59,496 nt of DNA from NCBI RefSeq assembly GCF_000333275.1, contig NZ_BACU01000461.1, forward strand, positions 1 through 59,496, given 5' to 3'. The position numbers and the translations under genes were made by a program. The DNA is from Azospirillum sp. B4 (lineage in GTDB: Bacteria; Pseudomonadota; Alphaproteobacteria; Azospirillales; Azospirillaceae). This document shows, in pieces, positions 28,697 to 37,306 of this stretch; the first letter of the stretch is position 1; every line of letters begins with the position of its first letter. Below the pieces are notes generated by a model, which saw nothing but the letters and a program-made list of their open reading frames with translations, did not search any database and was not told the origin of the DNA.

Positions 28697-30190
28697 TTAG
28701 AACTCCCCCCCAAGGCCCTGGCCCAGCGCCGCGTGGGCGTGGGCGGCCACGTCCAGCAGGCGGCCCACGGTCATGCCTTCCAGATCCGGCAGGATTTCAT
28801 CCGGCCGGTGCCCCTCGAGCAGCCCCATGACGTTGCGGTAGTGCTTGCGGGCATCCCGCGTGCGCCCTTCGCTGCGCGCCAGGTTGGCCATGGCCAGGTG
28901 CGTGGCGATGGACCGCGGCGCCAGGAACAGGGCGCGCTGCAGGGACGTGGCGGCGGCGGCGGTGTCCCCCCGTTCCTGCTGGATCATGGCCAGCAGGTGG
29001 TGGGCCTCGGCGCTGACGCGGTTGTGGTCCAGCACACCCTGGCACCAGTGCGCGGCCTCCGCCAGGCGGCCCTGGTTGGCGTAGCTGCGCGCCAGCAGCA
29101 GCATGGCGGCCTCGTCCCCCGGGGCATGCGCCAGGCGCGCCTCCAGCTGGTCCACCGCCTGGCCGTACCGTCCCTGATCATAGAGGGAGCGGCAGTGATC
29201 GAGGGTGGGAGGCAGCGGCTTGGGCGGCTTCGCGGCGGCCACGGGCGGTGGTTGCGCGGCTGACGGCTCGGGCGGGATCGGCAGTGACAGGATGGGGAAG
29301 TGCTGGGTTACCGGTGCGATGGGGGTCGCGTACAGCGGCACGGGCAGCTTGCGGTAGACGGTGGCGCCCTCGAACGGCACGAAGGTCAGGGGCGCGAACA
29401 TGGGCGGGGCGCCGTCGACCGAGCTGGGCAGCAGGTAGCCGTTGTCCACCAGCGATCGCGCCAAGCGCCGCACCACGCGGTTGGCCTGCTCCCCATTGAA
29501 GTACATCAGCACGTTGCGGCAGAGAATCACGTCCATGGCGTTGGTGTTGCTCTCCAGCGCCGGGTAGGGATCATCCACCAGGTTGTGATAGGCGAAGGTG
29601 ACCATGCGGGCGATGTCGGGACTGATGCGGAAGCGCCCGCCCGGCAGGGTGGTGAAATACCGCGCCCGCAGGGCGGGATCCACGCCGCGGAAGGACCATT
29701 CGCCGTAGATGCCCTCGGCGGCGCGGCGCAGGAAGCGGGGATTCACGTCCGTGGCCAACAGGGTGATGGTCCAATCCGCGCGGTCCGGCAGCAGCGTGTC
29801 CAGCAGCATGGCCAGGCTGTACGCCTCCTCCCCCGTGCAGCACGCGGCACTCCACACCCTCAGCGCGCGGGTGCCCATGGCCCGCCGCTCGGCGATCAAA
29901 TCGGGGAGAATTTTACGGCCCAGGGCCTCGAAGCTTTTCGGCTCGCGGAAAAAATAGGTCTCCCCGACCGTCAGCTGGCCGGCCAGGGCCTCCAGCTGGG
30001 CGCGGTCGGGGCCAGCGGCCAGCCAATGCTGCACAGCCGCCAGCGTGCTGGGATAGCCCAATTCCACCGCCGCCCGTTCCAGGCCGCGCTCCATGTCGGT
30101 CCAGCGGTCGGCCGGGAAGTACAGCCCGATGCTGGCGCTGAGCCGATCCGACATGGCCGCCAGCAGGGCGTCAGGCAGGGTGCGGTTCAT
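28697..30190 (-). CDS. cheR: CheR-type receptor methyltransferase with C-terminal TPR repeats (WspC-like)
   Basis: S-adenosylmethionine-dependent methyltransferase acting on receptor glutamates, 497 residues. The CheR N-terminal and catalytic domains cover about 1-270, with GETYFFREP at 76-84 and the SAM motif VWSAACCTGEEAYSL at 112-126. VILCRNVLMYF follows near residue 215. After a Pro-rich linker (about 300-340), several TPR-like helices span about 345-480 (YGQAVDQLEARLAHAPGDEA). CheR-TPR fusions are characteristic of WspC and similar alternative pathways. It overlaps the upstream cheW gene by 20 bases. Confidence 0.93.
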   Translation of the reverse strand: MNRTLPDALLAAMSDRLSASIGLYFPADRWTDMERGLERAAVELGYPSTLAAVQHWLAAGPDRAQLEALAGQLTVGETYFFREPKSFEALGRKILPDLIAERRAMGTRALRVWSAACCTGEEAYSLAMLLDTLLPDRADWTITLLATDVNPRFLRRAAEGIYGEWSFRGVDPALRARYFTTLPGGRFRISPDIARMVTFAYHNLVDDPYPALESNTNAMDVILCRNVLMYFNGEQANRVVRRLARSLVDNGYLLPSSVDGAPPMFAPLTFVPFEGATVYRKLPVPLYATPIAPVTQHFPILSLPIPPEPSAAQPPPVAAAKPPKPLPPTLDHCRSLYDQGRYGQAVDQLEARLAHAPGDEAAMLLLARSYANQGRLAEAAHWCQGVLDHNRVSAEAHHLLAMIQQERGDTAAAATSLQRALFLAPRSIATHLAMANLARSEGRTRDARKHYRNVMGLLEGHRPDEILPDLEGMTVGRLLDVAAHAHAALGQGLGGEF

Positions 30191-30713
30191 CCGGCCCTCC
30201 TTCCCCGTCCCGACTTTTCGCCACCAGCGCCTCGGCCAGTTGGTCCTCTTCCGCCGCCGACAGGAAACGATCCAGGTCGTGGATCAGCAACAGTCCATCC
30301 GACAGGCGGACCACACCCGCGATGGCGTCGTCCACCCCCGGCACCACGCCCTGGGCCGACACCCAATCGACCGGCGCGCCGGCCACCGTGCCCACCACGC
30401 TATCCACCAGCAGCACCACGGTGCGGCGCAGGCCGCGCGCCACGATCATATGGTCGCTCAGCGACAGGGGTCGGCTGTCCAGGCCGAAGCGGCGGCGCAC
30501 GTCCATCACCGGCACCACCTGGCCTTGCAGGTTGATGACCCCACGCACCAGGCCTGGCGCCCCGGGCAGCGGCGTCACCGCCACGGCCCGCACCGCCCGT
30601 TCCACCATGGCTAGAGGCAGGCCGTAGGCCTGCGCCTCCAGGTCGAAGCGCAGCAGGAAGGCGTTGGCGCCGTCCGCGGCGACGGGGCTGGGGGCCAGGC
30701 CGCGATCGGTCAT
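30171..30713 (-). CDS. CheW-type adaptor (WspB-like)
   Basis: Single-domain CheW scaffold of 180 residues: FLLRFDLEAQAYGLPLAMVE, VRGVINLQGQVVPVMDVRRR and a hydrophobic core ending LLIHDLDRFLSAAEE. It overlaps the kinase gene upstream by four bases (ATGA) and the cheR gene downstream by 20 bases, so its translation is probably coupled to both. It corresponds to WspB. Confidence 0.92.
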   Translation of the reverse strand: MTDRGLAPSPVAADGANAFLLRFDLEAQAYGLPLAMVERAVRAVAVTPLPGAPGLVRGVINLQGQVVPVMDVRRRFGLDSRPLSLSDHMIVARGLRRTVVLLVDSVVGTVAGAPVDWVSAQGVVPGVDDAIAGVVRLSDGLLLIHDLDRFLSAAEEDQLAEALVAKSRDGEGGPDEPHPA

Positions 30714-32752
30714 TCCTTCACCCCGGCCGACAAGCCCACCGTGGCGGCGGCGTGCAATAGTTTCTCCAGATCCACCGGCTTGCTGAGGAAAATATCCAGA
30801 CCCACGGCGCGGCAGCGTTCCCGCTCCTCCGCCGTCACACCGGCGGTCAGCACCACCAGGGGCGGCACCGGCCGGTCGGGCGTGCGGGACAGCGCGCGGA
30901 TGCGGGTGGTGGCCTCCAGCCCGCCCATCACCGGCATGTGCATGTCCATGAACACCAGGTCATAGGTGCCCTTGTCCACCGCCTCCACCGCCGCGGCGCC
31001 ATTGTCCACGATCTCAACCTGATGGCCGACGCCGCGCAGGATGGTGGACACCAGGATCTGGGTGGACCGGTCATCCTCCACCAGCAGGATGTGCCGGCCT
31101 TTGGGCCGTTCCACCGCGGGAGGCGGACCCGGTGGGACATCCATCACCGGCGTCACGTCCGGCGCCGGCTCGGCCAGCGGCAGTTCGAACCAGAAACGAC
31201 TGCCCTTGCCGGCCTCGCTCTCCACGCCAATCCGGCCGTCCATGAGCTCCACCAAACGCCGGCATATGGCCAGGCCCAGGCCCGTGCCGCCGAAGCGGCG
31301 GGCCGTGGTCTCATCCACCTGGCTGAACTCCTCGAACAGGCCGGACACGCGTTCCGGCGGGATGCCGATGCCGCTGTCGGTGACCGCCACCCGCAGGCGC
31401 GCGGGGCCGCCATCGGGGTGGACGTCCACCGTCAGGCTGACGCCACCGGTGGCGGTGAACTTCACGGCATTGGTCAGCAGGTTGAGCACCACCTGGCGCA
31501 GCCGGGTGGGATCGCCCAGGATTTTGCCCGGCAGGGCGCTGGACACGGCCGAGGTGAAGGCCAGGCCCTTGCCGGTGGCGGATGGCCGCACCAGGGCGAT
31601 GCAATCGTCGATCAGGGTGCGGAAATCCATCGGCAGGATCTCCAGCGACAGGCGCCCGGCCTCGATCTTCGATAGATCCAGGATATCGTCCAGCAGGCCC
31701 AGCAGGGTGCGCCCGGCCTCCGCCTGCAGGGTCAGCAGGCGATGCCATTCCCCAGGGCTGACGCCACCGCGCAGCAGCAGCTCTGAAAAGCCGATGACGC
31801 CGGTCAGGGGCGTGCGCAGCTCATGCGCCACGGTGGCGAGATAGCGGGACTTGGCCTCGTTGGCCAGGTCGGCCGCCTTACGCGCGGCCAGCAGGTCGCG
31901 CGCCGTGGCCGCCAGGTCCTCCGTCCGTTCCGCCACCCGGCGTTCCAGCGTGGCGTGCGCCTCGCTGAGGGCCCGTTCCGCCTCCTTGGCCTCGGTGATG
32001 TCGCGGGCGATGGTGACCAGGCCTTCGATCGCCCCATCGGCGTCCTTGAAGGTGGAGCGCACCACCGAATACCAGCGCCGTCCCGCCGGCCCGTCCCCCA
32101 TGACCGACGCGTCGTGGGCCACGTCCGTGATGGTGACGCCGGCGGCCAGCGCCGCGCGGTCCGCCACCTCTTGCCCCGCCGCTCCGTTGGCGCCGACCTC
32201 CGCGTCCGTACGGCCGATCAGGTCGGCCGGGTCGGCCACGCCCAACGCCTCGGCATGGGCCCAGTTGCTGCGCAGGTAGCGCAGGTTCCGATCCTTGAAG
32301 GCGATGGGATCCGGCACGCTGTCCATCAGGTGGGACAGTAGCCGCCGCTCCTCCGCCAGCGCCCGTCGGACGGCGCAATGTTCGGCCGCCTCACGAATCA
32401 GGCGTCGCAACTTTTCCGGCGTCCAGGGCTTGGGCAGGTAGCCGAAGATCTGCCCGGCGTTGACCGCGGCGCCCAGCGCGTCGATGTCGGTGTAGCCGGT
32501 GATCAGCACGCGGGTGGCATCCGACAGCTCACGCGCCCAGCGCAGGAATTCATGGCCCGCCAGTTCCGGCATGCGCTGGTCGGAAATGATGACCAGGGGC
32601 GATATCTCGTCCCCTTCCAGCATGGCGCGCGCCTTGAGCGGCGACGTGCTGGTCAGGACGTTGAACTCGTCCTCCAGCGCGTCGGCCACGGCCGTCAGCA
32701 CCTCCGGTTCGTCGTCGACCACCATGACGGTGGGCAGCTCCTGAGCGATCAT
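30710..32752 (-). CDS. REC-PAS-HisKA-HATPase-REC hybrid histidine kinase
   Basis: Soluble hybrid kinase of 680 residues. N-terminal receiver (Asp58 in VIISDQRMPELAG), PAS domain (about 140-258), coiled coil, HisKA with His310 (LATVAHELRTPLTG), HATPase (VVLNLLTNAVKF, DSGIGIPPERV, GGTGLGLAICRRL) and C-terminal receiver (Asp603 in VFMDMHMPVMGG). Its first 170 residues closely parallel those of the EAL protein at the far end of the operon (SDQRMPxLxGHEFL, IFGYxxKPWxPxxLR, HLMDSVPxxIxFKDR). It overlaps both neighbours by four bases. A kinase of this type is not part of canonical wsp operons. Confidence 0.92.
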   Translation of the reverse strand: MIAQELPTVMVVDDEPEVLTAVADALEDEFNVLTSTSPLKARAMLEGDEISPLVIISDQRMPELAGHEFLRWARELSDATRVLITGYTDIDALGAAVNAGQIFGYLPKPWTPEKLRRLIREAAEHCAVRRALAEERRLLSHLMDSVPDPIAFKDRNLRYLRSNWAHAEALGVADPADLIGRTDAEVGANGAAGQEVADRAALAAGVTITDVAHDASVMGDGPAGRRWYSVVRSTFKDADGAIEGLVTIARDITEAKEAERALSEAHATLERRVAERTEDLAATARDLLAARKAADLANEAKSRYLATVAHELRTPLTGVIGFSELLLRGGVSPGEWHRLLTLQAEAGRTLLGLLDDILDLSKIEAGRLSLEILPMDFRTLIDDCIALVRPSATGKGLAFTSAVSSALPGKILGDPTRLRQVVLNLLTNAVKFTATGGVSLTVDVHPDGGPARLRVAVTDSGIGIPPERVSGLFEEFSQVDETTARRFGGTGLGLAICRRLVELMDGRIGVESEAGKGSRFWFELPLAEPAPDVTPVMDVPPGPPPAVERPKGRHILLVEDDRSTQILVSTILRGVGHQVEIVDNGAAAVEAVDKGTYDLVFMDMHMPVMGGLEATTRIRALSRTPDRPVPPLVVLTAGVTAEERERCRAVGLDIFLSKPVDLEKLLHAAATVGLSAGVKE

Positions 32753-33642
32753 CGAGCGCTCCCCGACACCGCAGGTCCAGACACCGGTGGTGAGGCCTGG
32801 GGGTGTGCGTCCTGAGCGGGGACCGGCACCGTGGCGGCCCCGCCCGAGGCCCCATCCATGGGTATCTCGATCACCACTTCCGTCCCCTGCCCCTCTTCAC
32901 TATGGAATTCCAACCGCCCCTGGTGGCGCTGAATGATGCTATAGGAAATCGAAAGCCCAAGGCCAGTGCCTGAACCCACCGGCTTGGTGGTGAAGAATGG
33001 TTCGCAGATGCGGTCGCGGATGGCGGCGGGAATGCCGTGCCCGGTATCGCGCACGGAAAGGCGGAACATGGTGCCGTTCCGCCCGGTTTCCAGTGTGAGG
33101 ACACCGGCGCCTTCGATGGCGTCGATGGCGTTGCCCACCACATTCATCAGCACCTGGTTCAAGGGCCCCGGCTGACAGGTGATGCGCTTGGGCCCGTCAT
33201 ACTTCCGCACCACCGTGATTCCGCCGGACAGCTTGTGCTGCAGCAGGGTCAGGACCGATTCCAGGCTGTCCTCGATCTCCACCTCCTTCACCTCCGCCTC
33301 GTCCAGGCGGGAGAAGGTGCGCAGCTTCACCACCAGGTTCTCCACCCGGTCGACGCCCATGCGGATGGCCTCCAGGCGCTGGCGCATCTTGTCCAGGTCG
33401 CGGGCGCCCTTTTCCGACAGGCGCCCCTCCATCTCCGGCGCCACATTCTCCAGGCAGCGGGCGACGGTGCCCAGGTGGTTGCCGACGAAGGCCAGCGGGT
33501 TGTTCAATTCATGGGCGATGCCGGCCACCAGGGCGCCGAGGGACGCCATCTTGGCCGCCTGCACCAGCTGTGACTGGGTTCCCTGCAGCTCGCGGTAGGC
33601 TTCCGCCAGCTCGGCGTGGGACCGCTCCAGCGCCTCCGTCAT
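32749..33642 (-). CDS. Histidine kinase, C-terminal part of a frameshifted REC-REC-kinase gene
   Basis: Kinase core of 297 residues if translated alone: coiled coil, HisKA with His44 (GIAHELNNPLAFVGN) and HATPase (LMNVVGNAIDAIEG, DTGHGIPA, GSGTGLGLSISYSI). The C-tail is Pro/Ala-rich. The frame stays open upstream to about 33780, encoding RIRALLRRKFLHEENLRIS and a charged coiled coil. This is the natural continuation of the double-receiver gene, which ends early because of one extra base. The unbroken product would span 32749-34543 and be about 597 residues. Whether the ATG at 33642 is used is unknown. It overlaps the next kinase gene by four bases. Confidence 0.8.
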   Translation of the reverse strand: MTEALERSHAELAEAYRELQGTQSQLVQAAKMASLGALVAGIAHELNNPLAFVGNHLGTVARCLENVAPEMEGRLSEKGARDLDKMRQRLEAIRMGVDRVENLVVKLRTFSRLDEAEVKEVEIEDSLESVLTLLQHKLSGGITVVRKYDGPKRITCQPGPLNQVLMNVVGNAIDAIEGAGVLTLETGRNGTMFRLSVRDTGHGIPAAIRDRICEPFFTTKPVGSGTGLGLSISYSIIQRHQGRLEFHSEEGQGTEVVIEIPMDGASGGAATVPVPAQDAHPQASPPVSGPAVSGSAR

Positions 33643-33736
33643 GGCCGCGCGTTCCTGGGCGATGCGGCGTTCGTCGCGCGTCCGCTCCAGCTCCAGCTCC
33701 TTGTCACGGAATTCGCCGCTGATACGCAGATTCTCC

Positions 33737-34543
33737 TCATGCAGGAACTTGCGGCGCAGCAGGGCGCGGATGCGCGCCTTTCAGGATTTCGCTTTCGCTG
33801 GCCTTGCCCACGAAGTCGTCCGCCCCGGCCTCCAGTCCGCGCATCATGTCCTCCTTGTTGTCGCGGGAGGTCAGGATGATGATCTGGAACAGGCGGTCAT
33901 GCTGACGGCGGATCAGGTCCAGGCGCTGGCAAAGCTCCGTCCCGCTCATCTCCGGCATGACCAGGTCAACGACGACGCAATCGAACTTTTCCTCGGCGAT
34001 GCGGTCCAGGGCCTCGCGCCCGCTGGACACGCCCACCACCTCGTGCCCGTCGTCCTGCAACTGGGCGGTGATGAAAAGCAGGTAGGTGGGGCTGTCGTCC
34101 ACCACCAGCAGGCGGCTTTGGCGGAAGGTGCCCGGCGCCTGGCTGCCAAGGGCCGGCACCGTGGTCTTGCGGAGCAAGGCGCCCACCCGGCTCATCAGGA
34201 TGTCCGGGTCGGCCGACTTCGGCACATAGGCGTCGGCGCCACTGTCGATGCCCTGGCGCTCGCGATCGGCGGCATTGCTGTCGGTCAGCATCAGCACCGA
34301 CAGGCCGCGCGTGCGCATGTCCATGCGGACGCGGCGCACGAATTCGTCACCGTTCATGCGCGGCAGATGGAAATCCACCATCGCCAGGTCCGGCACCTCG
34401 CGCCCCAGGTGTTCCAGCGCGCTTTCGGCGTCCCCGCAAACAGTGACCGACCAGCCCTGGCGTTCCAGCCTCATCTGCAACTGAAGGGCCTGGGTCGGAG
34501 AATCCTCCACCACCAGGATACGGTGCGCGGGACCCTCGGTCAT
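33737..34543 (-). CDS. Double-receiver protein, N-terminal part of a frameshifted REC-REC-kinase gene
   Basis: First gene of the chemosensory operon. It reads as 268 residues with two receivers: Asp57 in LAMVDFHLPRMNG and Asp193 in VVVDLVMPEMSG, each followed by the conserved Thr/Ser and Lys regions. After GKASESEILK the frame changes to GAHPRPAAPQVPA and stops. Removing one base from the GAAAGG run near 33777-33781 restores RIRALLRRKFL and joins the frame of the kinase piece. This is either a real one-base insertion or a sequencing error. As it stands, the product would be a double receiver without a kinase. Confidence 0.8.
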   Translation of the reverse strand: MTEGPAHRILVVEDSPTQALQLQMRLERQGWSVTVCGDAESALEHLGREVPDLAMVDFHLPRMNGDEFVRRVRMDMRTRGLSVLMLTDSNAADRERQGIDSGADAYVPKSADPDILMSRVGALLRKTTVPALGSQAPGTFRQSRLLVVDDSPTYLLFITAQLQDDGHEVVGVSSGREALDRIAEEKFDCVVVDLVMPEMSGTELCQRLDLIRRQHDRLFQIIILTSRDNKEDMMRGLEAGADDFVGKASESEILKGAHPRPAAPQVPA

Positions 34544-34951
34544 GGGGCGTCCTGGCCCGAGAAGGCTCCGGCGATACCTTGCTGATCCATCACTTCCGCC
34601 TCCAGGCCGGGAACGGCCCTAAAGGCGGCCGTCTCCATATTCGTCCTACCGGGTTATGTTTGATGGAGAAAGTGCCGGTTTCCTGGACCGTTTTCCACTA
34701 CCGCTTGTCGTTTGGCGCTGGCCGCACGGTGGCCCCTGGTCGTTCCCCTGTCGACTGACGCGTCATGGGTACCCCATGTGGGAGAGGCGGTAGGGCGACG
34801 GCCCGGGCGACGGGTCGTGGTCGAAAGCCATAACGGGGACCGGAAAGCCGGCGCCCCTTCCCTCTCATAATTGCACCATGCCCCTCCCATATGGGACGGT
34901 GGTATCGATGATACCGACCCGGCCCGCCTTGAACGAGGATTTGAGTCCCCC
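34544..34951. other. Divergent intergenic region with two small palindromes
   Basis: This separates the leftward chemosensory operon from the rightward oligopeptidase gene and must carry both promoters. No gene is seen. Two palindromes lie close to the oligopeptidase start: TCCCATATGGGA at 34885-34896, and GGTATC-GAT-GATACC at 34901-34915. Either could be an operator. The second shares the GTATC/GATAC half-sites of the HigBA-type operator at 15600-15651, but with a three-base rather than a seven-base spacer. Confidence 0.4.
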
Positions 34952-37015
34952 ATGACCGCCGCGCCCGCTGATACACCCATTGCCACCGACAACCCGCTGC
35001 TGAATGAGGCCGGCCTGCCCGCTTTCGACGCCGTGAAGCCCGAGCATGTGGCGCCGGCGCTGGAGGCCGCCATCGCCCGGCACGACGCCGTGGTCCAGGC
35101 CATCGTCAAGGGCGCCGACCGCAGCTTCGCCGGCGTCTGCCAGGCCATGGAGCTGGCGGAGGCGGAGCTGTCGGATCTGTGGGCCACGGTCAGCCACCTG
35201 CACAGCGTGGCGGACACGCCGGAACTGCGCGCCGCCCATGGCGCGGCGCTTGAACGGCTTATCGGCTATTCCTCCGCCGTCGCGCAGAACCCCGACCTTT
35301 ACGCCGCCTATGCCGCTGTGGACCTGGGGGCGCTGGGCCCGACGGAACGGCGGCTGGTGGAACTCAGCCTGCGCAACTTCAAGCTGGGCGGCGTGGCGCT
35401 GCCGCCGGCGGAGCGGGAGCGGTTCGCCGCCCTGCAGGTGGAACTGGGGCGGCTGCAGACCGCCTACAGCAGCGCCGTGCTGGACGCCACCGAGGCCTGG
35501 ATCGAACACATCCAGGATGAGGGCCTGCTGGCCGGGGTGCCCGAGGCTGACAAGGCCCTGCTGGCCAGCCTGGCGGCGGCACGCGGGCTGGAGGGATGGG
35601 TGGTCACCCTGCACCAGCCTTCGGTGCGCGCCATCCTGACCTATGCCGACAACCGCGACCTGCGGGCCCGGGTTTACCGCGCCTATGGCACGCGGGCGTC
35701 AGACCAGGGCCCACTCGATCAGAAAAACGGGCCTGAAACCCTGGATAACAGCGAACGCATGGGCGCCATCCTGGCCCTGCGGCGCGAGGCGGCGACGCTG
35801 CTGGGCTTCAAGGACCCGGTGGACCTGTCGCTAGCCACGAAGATGGCGCGCTCAGGGGCCGAGGTGGTGGACTTCCTGCGCGAGCTGGCGCGCCGCGCCC
35901 GCCAGCCGGCGGAGGCCGACAAGGCGCAGCTGGAGGCCTTCGCCCGCGACACCCTGGGCCTGGAAGCGCTGGAGCCCTGGGACAACGGCTATGTGGCGGA
36001 GAAGCTGCGCCAGGCGCTGCACAACGTCGACGACCAGAAGATCAAGGCCTACTTCCCCCTGCCCCGCGTGCTGGACGGCCTGCTGGCCCTGCTGCGCGAC
36101 GTCTTCGGCATCACCCTGACGGAGGAGGAAGACACCCGCGTCTGGCACAAGGACGTGCGCTACTACACCCTGTCGCGCGACGGCGTACCCTTCGCCGGGC
36201 TGTACATGGACCTGTTCGCCCGCACCGGCAAGAAGGGCGGCGCCTGGATGGCGGTGTGCCGCGCCCGGCTAAAGCACGCGAACGGGACGCAGTTGCCCGT
36301 CGCCTACCTCAACTGCAACTTCGCTCCGCCGGCGGGGGGCAAGCCCAGCCTGCTGAGCCATGGCGACGTGCTGACCCTGCTGCATGAGATGGGGCATTGC
36401 CTGCACCATGTGCTGAGCGAGGTCGACTACCCCTCCATCAGCGGCGTCACCGGTTTCGAGTGGGACGCGGTGGAGCTGCCCAGCCAGTTGCTGGAGAACT
36501 TCGCCTGGGACCGGCAGGTCCTGCGCTCTATGTCCGGCCATGTCGACACGGGCGAGCCCCTGCCCGACAGCCTGTTCGACGCCATGCTGGGGGCCCAGCG
36601 CTTCCAGGCGGCGCTGGCCCTGCTGCGCCAGGTGGAGTTCGCCCTGTTCGACCTGCGGATGCACCTGGACCCCGGCATCACCGACGCCGCCGGCATCCAA
36701 GCCCTGCTGAACCGGGTGCGGGCGGAGGTGGCGGTGCTGACCCCGCCGGACTGGCACCGCTTCGCCCACGCCTTCACCCATATCTTCGCCGGCGGGTACG
36801 CCGCCGGTTACTACAGCTACCTCTGGGCGGAGCGGCTGTCGCTGGACGGCTTCGGCAAGTTCCTGGAGGGCGACAGGGCGGCGGCAGGCGACGCCTTCCG
36901 CGCCCAGGTGCTGGCCGTGGGCTCCTCCCGCCCCGCGCTGGACAGCTACATCGCCTTCCGCGGCCGCGAGCCGGAGAACGATGCTTTGTTAAAGCGCTAT
37001 GGGCTGGCGGCATAG
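34952..37015 (+). CDS. prlC: M3-family oligopeptidase A (thimet-type metallopeptidase)
   Basis: Cytoplasmic zinc peptidase that degrades short peptides, including cleaved signal peptides. The 687-residue protein matches OpdA/PrlC in length and carries the zinc site LLHEMGHCLHHVL with His478-Glu479 and His482. The third ligand is in the block SGVTGFEWDAVELPSQLLEN. The C-terminal HIFAGGYAAGYYSYLWAE is typical. The ATG at 34952 is chosen; upstream codons in frame do not look like the family N-terminus. It stands alone; two palindromic repeats follow about 190 bases after the stop. Confidence 0.94.
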   Translation: MTAAPADTPIATDNPLLNEAGLPAFDAVKPEHVAPALEAAIARHDAVVQAIVKGADRSFAGVCQAMELAEAELSDLWATVSHLHSVADTPELRAAHGAALERLIGYSSAVAQNPDLYAAYAAVDLGALGPTERRLVELSLRNFKLGGVALPPAERERFAALQVELGRLQTAYSSAVLDATEAWIEHIQDEGLLAGVPEADKALLASLAAARGLEGWVVTLHQPSVRAILTYADNRDLRARVYRAYGTRASDQGPLDQKNGPETLDNSERMGAILALRREAATLLGFKDPVDLSLATKMARSGAEVVDFLRELARRARQPAEADKAQLEAFARDTLGLEALEPWDNGYVAEKLRQALHNVDDQKIKAYFPLPRVLDGLLALLRDVFGITLTEEEDTRVWHKDVRYYTLSRDGVPFAGLYMDLFARTGKKGGAWMAVCRARLKHANGTQLPVAYLNCNFAPPAGGKPSLLSHGDVLTLLHEMGHCLHHVLSEVDYPSISGVTGFEWDAVELPSQLLENFAWDRQVLRSMSGHVDTGEPLPDSLFDAMLGAQRFQAALALLRQVEFALFDLRMHLDPGITDAAGIQALLNRVRAEVAVLTPPDWHRFAHAFTHIFAGGYAAGYYSYLWAERLSLDGFGKFLEGDRAAAGDAFRAQVLAVGSSRPALDSYIAFRGREPENDALLKRYGLAA

Positions 37016-37204
37016 TTTGGGGGATGGCCGCCCCGCGCGTGTCCATGCGTCCTCTTGGAGTCTTTGCGACGAGTTGACGAAAGCCGTAAAGACTCTGACG
37101 GCGGACATGCCCGGTTGTGCCAGGGCGAAAGGGGCCAGCCGCCGCGCTCGTCATCTTGGCCGACGGTTCGCGGCCCAAGGTATACGACGCGGCAGCGGCC
37201 CTTA

Positions 37205-37240
37205 GAGCGGGATGCGATCACGCGTGATCGCATCCCGCTC
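37205..37240. repeat. Perfect 36-bp palindrome, REP-like
   Basis: An uninterrupted perfect palindrome with 18-base arms (left arm GAGCGGGATGCGATCACG). It is intergenic, 190 bases after the oligopeptidase stop, and 15 bases from a second related element. The size, intergenic place and GC-rich arms fit a repetitive extragenic palindrome. It could fold into a long hairpin on either strand. Confidence 0.7.
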
Positions 37241-37255
37241 GTAACCTGTTCATGA

Positions 37256-37306
37256 TAGAGCGGATTTACACGATCAGGTGATTCCACCTGATCGCGTTCC
37301 GCTCTA
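37256..37306. repeat. Imperfect 51-bp palindrome, REP-like
   Basis: Outer nine-base arms TAGAGCGGA / TCCGCTCTA enclose an asymmetric internal bulge and inner ten-base arms CGATCAGGTG / CACCTGATCG around an ATTC loop. The outer arms share AGAGCGG with the palindrome 15 bases upstream, so both probably belong to one repeat family. No T-run suggests a terminator. Confidence 0.65.

Noticed and set aside
25919-29263. Very long open frame of over 1100 codons on the plus strand
   Set aside because: It lies opposite CheA, the chemoreceptor, CheW and CheR, has low-complexity Arg/Gly/His-rich composition and no domain. It is a typical antisense frame in GC-rich DNA.
33777-33781. Programmed frameshift as the explanation of the split REC-REC-kinase gene
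   Set aside because: Joining the frames needs a +1 shift at CTG-AAA-GGC, which lacks a rare codon, stop or upstream stimulatory site. A one-base insertion or sequence error is simpler.
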